In this document: positions 29,853 through 37,377 of the stretch, piece by piece
How the letters are laid out: each line of letters opens with the position of its first letter
Position numbering within the stretch: the first letter of the stretch is position 1
NCBI GenBank assembly: GCA_903929315.1
Contig: CAIYUC010000153.1
Span: 1-37,377, forward strand
DNA: 37,377 nucleotides
DNA from: an uncultured Bacteroidales bacterium
GTDB taxonomy: Bacteria; Bacteroidota; Bacteroidia; Bacteroidales; FEN-979
Direction of reading: 5' to 3'
Notes under the pieces: model-generated
The model's input: the letters and a program-made list of their open reading frames with translations, nothing else
Databases searched by the model: none
What the model was told of the DNA's origin: nothing
Made by a program: the position numbers and the translations under genes

Positions 29853-31112
29853 TCAATTTTTCAAACACCGGACACTATACCCGTTTGTCTTAGTATAGGC
29901 GCGGCGGACCACATAGTCGTAATTGAACTGAAGAAGCCGGTACCATGCATTGGATGAAAGGCTTTCTGAAGATGACCAAAAGGTAGCATAGTCTGTCATG
30001 AAAAGGGTGCCGCTGTAATACCTGTAACCGCCGGGAAGAGCAGTAAACCCGCTTTCATTGGTGGCACTGGTATTGGGTGGTGCCCAGTGAGTCCAGCCTG
30101 TTTCTTTCATCTTCCCCCCGGCAATACTATCTCCGCCTAACGCGGTCATAAGCGTTGTCCATTCAGCATCCGTCGGAATATGCCATCCCGATGGACATAT
30201 TCCCTGGATCCCGGGCGTAGTGTCGTATTTCATCATCTCACCCCATTGGTATAACCCGCCATATATATCACAATCTGAAACTTTGTTTTCATAACAGTAT
30301 TTCTCGGTTATACCATTATCATTTTGATTAAAAGTATCAATAGTCAGGGTTCCCACATTCAGATTTTCCGCCATCCATGTTTGTGAACCTATCCGCACTG
30401 TCGCGTATGTATGGTTCTCCTCATCCCTGCAACCGGCAAACTGAAAAGTTACGGTTTTACTGGCTATGGGCACATCAGTAACAATCGTGCGGTAGGGCCC
30501 TGATATGCTTTTATAAAGCAGGAGATCTCCCTGGGTATATTGCATATCAACCGTTGAATTCGTGCTTTTCGGTTGTTTTGTTGTCTTGATAAATTGAACT
30601 TTTTCATTTGAAACATATTCAATTCTTGCCTCGCTTCGCGAAATGCTTTGGCTTATCAGTTTTGCGGAATAATTATAATTTTGTCCGGTAGCTTTCAGCA
30701 TATACATCCCTGGGTTAATACCGGAAATATCAAATTCATTCGTCCCCTGGGACAAAAAAGCGCTGATCTGAGTGACTATTTTCCCGGATATATCTGAGAT
30801 ACTTATATCTACATTACCGGTACATGGTGCGAAGAGTGTCAGAACTGATTTTTCTCTCATTGGATTTGGATAAACCTGGAAAGGGCTTTTATCATTGTTC
30901 AGTATTTCAATTCCTGCTGTCACCTTTAAATTCAGGATATCTCCCCCGTGTAGGGTGACAGAAGCTCCGCTTGTTAAATTATAAACCTTTATGGAGTCAA
31001 TTGCGGTAGTATCACCGGTACCCGCAAAACTAATCAGGAAGTTTTGTGCCTGGGTCTGAAGCATCCCTAACATTATTAACATGATAATGGTAAAGTTTTT
31101 CATAATTCCCAA
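29853..31112 (-). CDS. FISUMP-domain protein with an internal T9SS-sorting-like domain
   Basis: FQVYPNPMREKSVLTLFAPCTGNVDISISDISGKIV (internal); HTYATVRIGSQTWMAENLNVGT...GGLYQWGEMMKYDTTPGIQGICPSGWHIPTDAEWTTL...FWSSSE...YSVRCLKN. Start may be the ATG of MKNFTII. Confidence 0.88.
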   Translation of the reverse strand: MGIMKNFTIIMLIMLGMLQTQAQNFLISFAGTGDTTAIDSIKVYNLTSGASVTLHGGDILNLKVTAGIEILNNDKSPFQVYPNPMREKSVLTLFAPCTGNVDISISDISGKIVTQISAFLSQGTNEFDISGINPGMYMLKATGQNYNYSAKLISQSISRSEARIEYVSNEKVQFIKTTKQPKSTNSTVDMQYTQGDLLLYKSISGPYRTIVTDVPIASKTVTFQFAGCRDEENHTYATVRIGSQTWMAENLNVGTLTIDTFNQNDNGITEKYCYENKVSDCDIYGGLYQWGEMMKYDTTPGIQGICPSGWHIPTDAEWTTLMTALGGDSIAGGKMKETGWTHWAPPNTSATNESGFTALPGGYRYYSGTLFMTDYATFWSSSESLSSNAWYRLLQFNYDYVVRRAYTKTNGYSVRCLKN

Positions 31113-31293
31113 TTTTAAAGGTTCATGATTATCTGTTTGTTTTATCTCTTATTGTCAGGACAAATCTAAACTAATGTCGTCCTCCTTGATACCTGGCAAA
31201 GGAGACAATCGTCCGATAAAAATACAAAATATTTAGTGACTATCGATACGAGGGAAATTTTTATTAAAAATATTCAGTTGAAAGGAGAAGATA

Positions 31294-31763
31294 TTATTGC
31301 AACAGCTTATAATAATAGTTAAAGTTTTTAATCCGGTCATCCAAACCAATGGTCCCGGCATTTACACGTTTCGTTACAGGGTAACAACATCTTCAGTATC
31401 TCCCTGGTCGCAAATAGTCCAGAGGTTATTTGAATCAAAAAAGAAGGCGGCTGAAGACAACGGGTATTTTGTGGCAACCAGGTCAGGATCGGTAACGGTA
31501 TCCTCCCCGATATAGGTGGTGAAACGGGTGTAATTGTCTTTACCGGCCAGTTGGATATATCCCCTGCCCCTGAATTTATACCCATCAGCGCTTGCGTCAT
31601 CGCCATTTCCCATACGGTTGGCATATACTCTTGAAGCGATTTTTACAGGACCATAGGCGTAGGATTCACTTAAGTCATCAGGCGTCACACCTAATTTGGT
31701 TTGAAGTTTTTTAACAGTATCACCAATTGATCCGATTTTTAATAGTTTAGCTTTTTGAATAGG
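31294..31763 (-). pseudogene. Decayed PG-binding + GH19 (chitinase/endolysin-like) gene, frameshifted and internally deleted
   Basis: Frame 1: IQKAKLLKIGSIGDTVKKLQTKLGVTPDDLSESYAYGPVKIASRVYANRMGNGDDASADGYKFRGRGYIQLAGKDNYTRF...DQGDTEDVVTL*; the next frame continues KRVNAGTIGLDDRIKNFNYYYKLLQ*. Confidence 0.8.
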
Positions 31764-31828
31764 TTAATATTCCACAAATATAAATACATTTAATTGCATC
31801 TTAACCTTTGTGTTACATTGTGTGTTCT

Positions 31829-31900
31829 TTGTGAGCTTTGTGGTAAAAAAAATTAACCACAAAGGGCACTAAGGCTTGCACAAAGGTACACGAAGGATTT
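31829..31900. repeat. ACCACAAAG/CTTTGTGGT word-repeat hairpin
   Basis: ctttgtggt-aaaaaaaatta-accacaaag plus degenerate cacaaagg/cactaagg/cacgaagg words. Confidence 0.6.
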
Positions 31901-32076
31901 TTAACCAGTTTCAATTGCGTAACACCTGCTTTTTTCATTATCATACTTGTTACAAAAGCATAAAAATCAGAGACTCCGGGGTAGGTTGAATTTATCTGGA
32001 TTTCGTAATTTTGATTTTTCTTTTGATAATTTATTGAAACGATTACAAGAAACATTCGATCAATAACCCTTTTATA

Positions 32077-32526
32077 ATGATAACGAAATCGGAAAATGCC
32101 ATCTATTACTTCAGCAATGGATTTAATTGTTCCCAGGCCGTACTGGCGTCATTCGGCCAGGATTACGGCTTATCGGAAGATGAATGCCTGAAATTAGCCT
32201 GTACCTTTGGCGGTGGAATGGCGAGGCGCCAAATGACCTGTGGTACTGTTACCGGTGCTTTAATGGTGCTGGGATTAAAATTCGGACGGGCACGGAATGA
32301 TGACATCTCAAAAAAGACAGAGACCTATGAAAAGGCCAATGATTTTATCAAAGAATTCATAAAGAGGAACGGATCAGTAAACTGCAGGGAACTTTTGCGC
32401 GGGCTTGACATGAATGATCCTGAAGACCGGAAAGTGATCGAAAAACTGGAATTGTTCCAAACGGTTTGTGTAAAGTATGTCAGGGATGCAGTGGAAATAA
32501 CGCAGGGGATTACCGGGAGTGACTGA
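32077..32526 (+). CDS. C_GCAxxG_C_C family (putative redox) protein
   Basis: FNCSQAVLASFGQDYGLSEDECLKLACTFGGGMARRQMTCGTVTGALMVLGLKFG. Confidence 0.88.
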   Translation: MITKSENAIYYFSNGFNCSQAVLASFGQDYGLSEDECLKLACTFGGGMARRQMTCGTVTGALMVLGLKFGRARNDDISKKTETYEKANDFIKEFIKRNGSVNCRELLRGLDMNDPEDRKVIEKLELFQTVCVKYVRDAVEITQGITGSD

Positions 32527-32670
32527 GCCCGGCATGATGCCGGAAATAGCGCAGAACCCTATGTAGCGGGAACACTTATGGCAGTACGAAAAGTAAAATC
32601 CTTCACCGGACTTAAAAGAGGGTTGGATTCCATTATGGAAATATGAAACTCTTACTATTTCCTGAATTTT

Positions 32671-32695
32671 CCCCCTCTCTTTTTTCAAGAGGGGG
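32671..32695. terminator. Hairpin between convergent genes, possible bidirectional terminator
   Basis: ccccctct-cttttttca-agaggggg, between the C_GCAxxG_C_C gene (+) and the C10 peptidase gene (-). Confidence 0.5.
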
Positions 32696-32713
32696 ATTAA
32701 AGGGGTGAGTTTT

Positions 32714-35620
32714 TTATTCGATCACCAACTTTGTATTGATAGTTCCTTTGCCAGTGGTCACTTTCAAAAAGTATAACCCTGCCGGTAAAGCTGATACCGG
32801 GATTGTCTCAACTGAATTGTTTCCTGTTTTACGATAGACTTGTCTGCCCGAATAGTCATACAGGCTGATCTCTGTGATGCGGCTTGGGGCCTGCAGGGTC
32901 ACCCAATCCTTTGCCGGGTTCGGATAGATCATCAGATGTGCATCACCATTGGATAGGGGAACCGAAACCGCCACATCCAATAACTGGCAATCACCCGAGG
33001 ATTCACCGAGGTTATAGAGCGCCTTGACACAATAATTATATTCTCCCGGGGGCAGACCCATGTCGTCATAGGTCAGACCGACGATGACAGGTGTATTAAG
33101 CTTCAGACCATCACGGTATACATTATAACCGAGGAGTGTTTCAGAAGTAGGGTCATAATTGGGTGTTTGCCAGGATAAGTGAGCGTCATGACCGTTCGCT
33201 ATAGCCTGGAGGTCCAATGGTGGCGGCAAAGAAGGTATCAGGACCCCGATGTATTTGTAAGCTCCGTTTTCTGTGGAATCGGTATTAACGCCGCCGGCCC
33301 ATCCGCAATGATTGTTGATCCATGACATTTGCATATAGCGAGCGCCCTGTGTTCCCTGGAAATCGGTCCAGGTATGTCCGCCATTAAATGAATAGGAAGA
33401 TCCGTTGGTGCCGCTAGAGCCAGTACTTACCCATGTATTGGGGGTGTTCGGCACATAGGCAAGGTCGGTTGCATAAATGGTACCTGTGGTGGTGACCTGT
33501 GTCCATGTTTGACCACCGTCAAACGTCTCGCAAATCGTCCCTGTGGTTCCGGCATCTTTGTCCTGGACCAGCCCGTGTATTCCGGTCCGGAAAGAAGGTT
33601 TGATATATTTACCACTGAGAGCGGCCACCGTTGCGACCGTCCATGTGTGACCTTTGTCGGGGGAATGGTAAACACGGCCCATGTTCGTCCCAAACCAGAG
33701 GGTGTCATGAACCGCTGAATAATAACCCACAATCCCGAATTCACCCGACAATGGATTCGGGATGTTGGAGCCCTGTACCGCTACCCAGTTGTTTCCACCG
33801 TCGGTCGTGGTGTAAATCTCGAATTCCCCGTTAATGGGATCACCCAGCGCCCATCCCTCATTTGCGCTGAAGAAATGGACACAGTCAGGGAAGGAAGCGG
33901 AATTACTGAACAAAGCGGTTGTCTGACGCGTCCAGGTTAACCCTCCGTCAGTGGTCACGTAGATCCCTTGCGGCTTGGTTCCCGACACTTTGTACATGGC
34001 AATATAAGCTTTGCTTGCACTCATTCCAAAGATCATTGCGGAAGCTAATCCCTGAGTGTTATTGACAACCCCCGGCGACCAGGTATTTCCCCCGTCGGTA
34101 GTCATGGTAAAATCAGAGCATGCCCCGGTAGGAAGGTTGTCATCGTATGCAGAAGCCCACACGATATTACTGTCGACAGCTGACATATAGTTAATACCTC
34201 TTGAAGGTATCTTGAAACCACTTGCCTGGGAGATCCATTCAGCTACATTCAGGTTGATCTTGTAATAGACAGTATCTGTTCCATTGTAAGCGTAAGCTTT
34301 TACCTCATGGCTCCCCAGGTCGTCGGAGGAGGTATTCCAGGTATAAGTCAGGGTATCATTAGCAGTCGAAAACCTCTCCACGCTATCAATAAAAAGTTTC
34401 ATTACTGTCGGTATTCCCCTTACAGTAACGGCTTGGATCTCCACTGAATAGCCTTCGCCGATAACGGCATTATTTACGGGATGAATGATCCTGACGATAA
34501 GGTTCGGATTATAAGGTTTGATATGAAGCACTGCTGAGTTGGTCTGGTTAAAATTTTCCCCTCCGGGGTTAAGACCCCCAATGGCAAACCAGCCGTTACT
34601 GGAACCTGACCATCCCCAGTTAATATGGAATTTCCCATCGCTCATCCGGTATCCGTCAAAGACAAAAGCATGTCCGGCAGACCCGGAACCACTATAATAG
34701 ATAGGTAATTGCTGATCAAGATCAGCCCGCAGCAGATTCCTCCAGTCTTCGACATTGGGGTAGTCACTTAAGTATTTTATTGTAATATCCGGATGATAAT
34801 TGAAATAATTCAATAGCGCCGGTGGAACATCTTCACTATATGCTCCTGACCCGCTTGTAGCATATTGCATATTTACCGAGACACCGGCATGATACATGAG
34901 GGTAGCTACGGAAATGTTGCTGCTGACCACACTGTTAGGCATGGCTGCCCAATTATAGGTTGTGGCTCCAAAATCAGCTGTCTGATCACCGTAAGGAGGA
35001 TCCGAATAAGTATGCGATCCGACTCCCTGGGGAGGGTAATTATGGTATTTCATGATCTGTGCCATAGCTGTTGCCACACATCCGGTCCAGACATGCCCGC
35101 AGTTGCCTCCGGCATCTGCCGGACAAAGGGCATTGTAAAAACAGCCCTGATCCCATAAGGTCGACAGCAACGGATTCACATCCTGCATCATGGAAGGGTA
35201 CCGCCCGGTCTCTAAAGCATCCCATTCCTTCATTGTTTCCTTATTGCTCAGCTTGTTCTGTATGATCAGATAGATCTGCCTGCTATATCCATCCAGCCAT
35301 TCTTTTGTGGCAGGATTGTCGATCTCACGGGGCATTGAACCCTCAAATGAATAGCCAAGGATTGGGATAGAGGCATCATCCGCTGCGACCAGGATAAATC
35401 CTCCGGACGCCAAATTAAAGGTATAAAAGGTTGTAATGTTTTTATATTCCGTAGCGGTAGCATCCGTAATTACGGGATGACCGACGCTGCCGGGTGAGTT
35501 ATGGCTATAAAAACCGATCGCAAGTTGTTGTGCCTCATTAAGAGGAACATGTGCTGCAAATAAGGTGATGGTCATGAAAAGCATCGCCAGTAAAGAATAA
35601 ATTTTTTTCATATTTTTCAA
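32714..35620 (-). CDS. Secreted C10 (streptopain-like) cysteine peptidase with Ycf48/BNR-like repeats, Fn3-like segment and T9SS type A sorting domain
   Basis: HVWTGCVATAMAQIMKYHNYPPQGVGSHTY; GHAFVFDGYRMSDGKFHINWGWSG; repeated TTDGGxxW motifs; C-terminal LMIYPNPAKDWVTLQAPSRITEISLYDYSGRQV...LPAGLYFLKVTTGKGTINTKLVIE. Confidence 0.93.
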   Translation of the reverse strand: MKNMKKIYSLLAMLFMTITLFAAHVPLNEAQQLAIGFYSHNSPGSVGHPVITDATATEYKNITTFYTFNLASGGFILVAADDASIPILGYSFEGSMPREIDNPATKEWLDGYSRQIYLIIQNKLSNKETMKEWDALETGRYPSMMQDVNPLLSTLWDQGCFYNALCPADAGGNCGHVWTGCVATAMAQIMKYHNYPPQGVGSHTYSDPPYGDQTADFGATTYNWAAMPNSVVSSNISVATLMYHAGVSVNMQYATSGSGAYSEDVPPALLNYFNYHPDITIKYLSDYPNVEDWRNLLRADLDQQLPIYYSGSGSAGHAFVFDGYRMSDGKFHINWGWSGSSNGWFAIGGLNPGGENFNQTNSAVLHIKPYNPNLIVRIIHPVNNAVIGEGYSVEIQAVTVRGIPTVMKLFIDSVERFSTANDTLTYTWNTSSDDLGSHEVKAYAYNGTDTVYYKINLNVAEWISQASGFKIPSRGINYMSAVDSNIVWASAYDDNLPTGACSDFTMTTDGGNTWSPGVVNNTQGLASAMIFGMSASKAYIAMYKVSGTKPQGIYVTTDGGLTWTRQTTALFSNSASFPDCVHFFSANEGWALGDPINGEFEIYTTTDGGNNWVAVQGSNIPNPLSGEFGIVGYYSAVHDTLWFGTNMGRVYHSPDKGHTWTVATVAALSGKYIKPSFRTGIHGLVQDKDAGTTGTICETFDGGQTWTQVTTTGTIYATDLAYVPNTPNTWVSTGSSGTNGSSYSFNGGHTWTDFQGTQGARYMQMSWINNHCGWAGGVNTDSTENGAYKYIGVLIPSLPPPLDLQAIANGHDAHLSWQTPNYDPTSETLLGYNVYRDGLKLNTPVIVGLTYDDMGLPPGEYNYCVKALYNLGESSGDCQLLDVAVSVPLSNGDAHLMIYPNPAKDWVTLQAPSRITEISLYDYSGRQVYRKTGNNSVETIPVSALPAGLYFLKVTTGKGTINTKLVIE

Positions 35621-35625
35621 TTATG

Positions 35626-35645
35626 CCTGCCTACCGTCAGGCAGG
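35626..35645. repeat. Palindromic repeat copy 2
   Basis: cctgcctaccgtcaggcagg. Confidence 0.75.
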
Positions 35646-35731
35646 GATTTTAGGTGCTGTAAAGGTATGATTTTATTTAAATATACATTTGGATTCGTTC
35701 TTAATTACGGGCTAAGGTTTGAAGAAATGCA

Positions 35732-35775
35732 GGAATTCAGAATGCAGTAATGCAGTAATGCAGTAATGCAGGAAT
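35732..35775. repeat. Octamer array (aatgcagt)n
   Basis: aatgcagt aatgcagt aatgcagt aatgcagg. Confidence 0.8.
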
Positions 35776-35949
35776 TGCCATATTTGGCGCGCGTCTCTGA
35801 CGCGTGACAACATTCATTTGCCGTATGTCTCCAAACACTTAATCCCCTTCTGACCTCATCCCTCAAAGTTAAGGAGCAACATTTTTCTCTGCGTCTCTGA
35901 GCTGCGGTGATTTTACAATTAAGAATCGGATATCGAATATTGATTAACG

Positions 35950-35969
35950 CCTGCCTACCGGCAGGTAGG
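35950..35969. repeat. Palindromic repeat copy 3
   Basis: cctgcctaccggcaggtagg. Confidence 0.75.
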
Positions 35970-36078
35970 ATTTTTGAAATTTGAACTGAAGTTAGAAGTT
36001 GATCTGATTTATTGACATAAGTAAGATAAAAAATTAATTCTTACTTCAAAATTCGTTGATCGATATTCGAAATTCATC

Positions 36079-36457
36079 TTAGTCCTTTAAGCACCTGACC
36101 GAAAACGCATTACTCCTAAAAGCCGGATACAACGACACTGAAGGATCAGTATCATTCATCCCATGCGCCCAGGCTTTCGTTGCACCATGTGATGTTGATG
36201 ACCAGAAGAACGTCGCAAACCCTTGGTAATCCCAGGTTTTGTTCATGTGTTTGGCACCGGATAGAAGAGCATTGAAGCCTGAAAATCCTGAATATTTCAA
36301 CGGACTGGCTGCAAAGGCATTACTGATATAATTTGCAAACAACGTATTCCAGTCGGCTTCGGTTGGTATATGCCATCCGGGGGGACAAAGTCCTTGTAAC
36401 CCCTGTGTGACATCATATTGCATTAATTCGTCCCATTGGTAAACAGATGCTGGATGC
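36079..36457 (-). pseudogene. C-terminal half of a FISUMP gene, broken at its 5' side
   Basis: HPASVYQWDELMQYDVTQGLQGLCPPGWHIPTEADWNTLF...SVRCLKD closely matches the FISUMP end at 1102-1479. Upstream residues of the called ORF are only the antisense of the beta-helix ORF. Confidence 0.8.
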
Positions 36458-37187
36458 TTCAACTTCTGGTGCAGGCATTCAGACTTCTGGTGCTGATATA
36501 CAGCAGAGAGTGGATTATGACAGTGTGAGTGTTGATGGCTTCTGGATTGACATTGATGTTCAGGTCGGTGCAACGTGGACAGGAAGAAGTCTATTCATTG
36601 CAAATCCTCAAAAATACGGAATCAAAATCCAGAACACAGTAAACAATGATGCTGGTGACTGGGCGATTTCAGATTCTGATTTCTATGCTTACAGTTACGC
36701 TGCCGATGCTGCCATTAGAATTGAATCATCAGGCGGTGGCAAAATTACAAACTGCAAGGTGAATTGCGGATGGAACGGAGGCACACCAACAAGCAGATTC
36801 GGTATTGGAATTGACGTGAACAATTCAAGTTCCAATGCACCAACAATGATCTTGCACATTCAAAACACGTCTATTGAGAACTTTTCGGTCACAGGAATCA
36901 ATTTCACAATAGCAACTTATTTTTACAAAAACATTCAAATTGTTGGAGTTGGAATTGGTGTGCCAACAGATGCAAGCGGAGATGCAATTACAATGCTTTC
37001 AGATAATGTCACCCATTTGCTGAATGTTATTATCAGCGATTGTATATTCTATGGCAAAACAAGTGGCTATGCAATTTCACTCACAAAGGTGAATATGGTA
37101 AAGGGATCAGACAATATAGTGGAGACAGGAAGTTTTGGAAGCGGATTATACACAGCCTCAAATTGCACAAATGTTACCTTGTCATAG
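36447..37187 (+). CDS. Right-handed beta-helix-like protein, N-terminus probably missing
   Basis: Repeating short strands (AIRIESSGGGKITNCKVNCGWN; ILHIQNTSIENFSVTGINF; VIISDCIFYGKTSGYAISL). The reading frame runs back into FISUMP antisense, so the start is unreliable. Confidence 0.6.
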   Translation: MLDASTSGAGIQTSGADIQQRVDYDSVSVDGFWIDIDVQVGATWTGRSLFIANPQKYGIKIQNTVNNDAGDWAISDSDFYAYSYAADAAIRIESSGGGKITNCKVNCGWNGGTPTSRFGIGIDVNNSSSNAPTMILHIQNTSIENFSVTGINFTIATYFYKNIQIVGVGIGVPTDASGDAITMLSDNVTHLLNVIISDCIFYGKTSGYAISLTKVNMVKGSDNIVETGSFGSGLYTASNCTNVTLS

Positions 37188-37197
37188 GAGAAATGAA

Positions 37198-37377
37198 ATG
37201 AAGAAATATTTGTTTGCTTTGATGTTTTTAATAACTGCAATTTGTCAGGCACAGCCTTACAGAGATGTGATTTTTCAATATAACACAAAAGATTCCCTTG
37301 TCCATATTTTTCCGAGCTATGTCAAGTTCAATTTCTCTGTTATAGTTGATTCCACCTCTGATCCGGGATATTCTTCA
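37198..37377 (+). CDS. Secreted protein of unknown function, 3' end truncated by the window
   Basis: aggag upstream of the ATG; manual translation MKKYLFALMFLITAICQAQPYRDVIFQYNTKDSLVHIFPSYVKFNFSVIVDSTSDPGYSS with a clear signal peptide; open to the window end. Confidence 0.65.
   Translation, partial: MKKYLFALMFLITAICQAQPYRDVIFQYNTKDSLVHIFPSYVKFNFSVIVDSTSDPGYSS

Noticed and set aside
31813-32055. Small ORF MFLVIVSINYQKKNQNYEIQINSTYPGV...
   Set aside because: Its C-terminal third is repeat read-through; the N-terminal part may be a remnant but I recognise no family.
36458-36573. N-terminal extension of the right-hand FISUMP ORF (MHRPEHQCQSRSHQHSHCHN...)
   Set aside because: It is the antisense of the beta-helix ORF and shows no FISUMP similarity.

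Overview
The window is Bacteroidetes-type DNA. Supporting signs are T9SS sorting domains, a PorP/SprF gene, TAnnTTTG-type promoter words and a hemD-rnpA-yidD-S41 peptidase gene order. About 1.6-8.1 kb is a conserved minus-strand housekeeping run: panB, an RluA-family pseudouridine synthase, DUF4271, hemD, rnpA, yidD, an S41 peptidase and a ChaN-like protein. It is followed by dnaK on the plus strand. The rest is mostly large secreted or surface proteins: a truncated Ig-like/FISUMP protein, a lamin-tail/PKD protein, a 2688-aa PKD-repeat protein with a gliding-type C-terminal domain paired with PorP/SprF, a second FISUMP protein, and a C10 peptidase with Ycf48/BNR-like repeats. There is also a TPR-class III nucleotide cyclase, a zinc alcohol dehydrogenase, a C_GCAxxG_C_C protein and one tRNA-Pro(GGG). 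The main unexplained structure is in the intergenic DNA: (i) several unrelated-sequence heptamer/octamer arrays, one read in frame inside a FISUMP gene; (ii) a roughly 560-bp nested inverted-repeat element between convergent genes; (iii) three copies of a CCTGCCTACCGGCAGGCAGG palindrome. I also found a decayed PG-binding/GH19 gene with a one-base frameshift, a 42-codon orphan 3' gene fragment, an approximately 800-bp super-repeat in the giant PKD gene, and a chimeric junction near 36457 where a FISUMP gene breaks off into a beta-helix gene. I found no CRISPR array, transposase, integrase, reverse transcriptase or convincing defence system. All family assignments were made by eye, without database searches.
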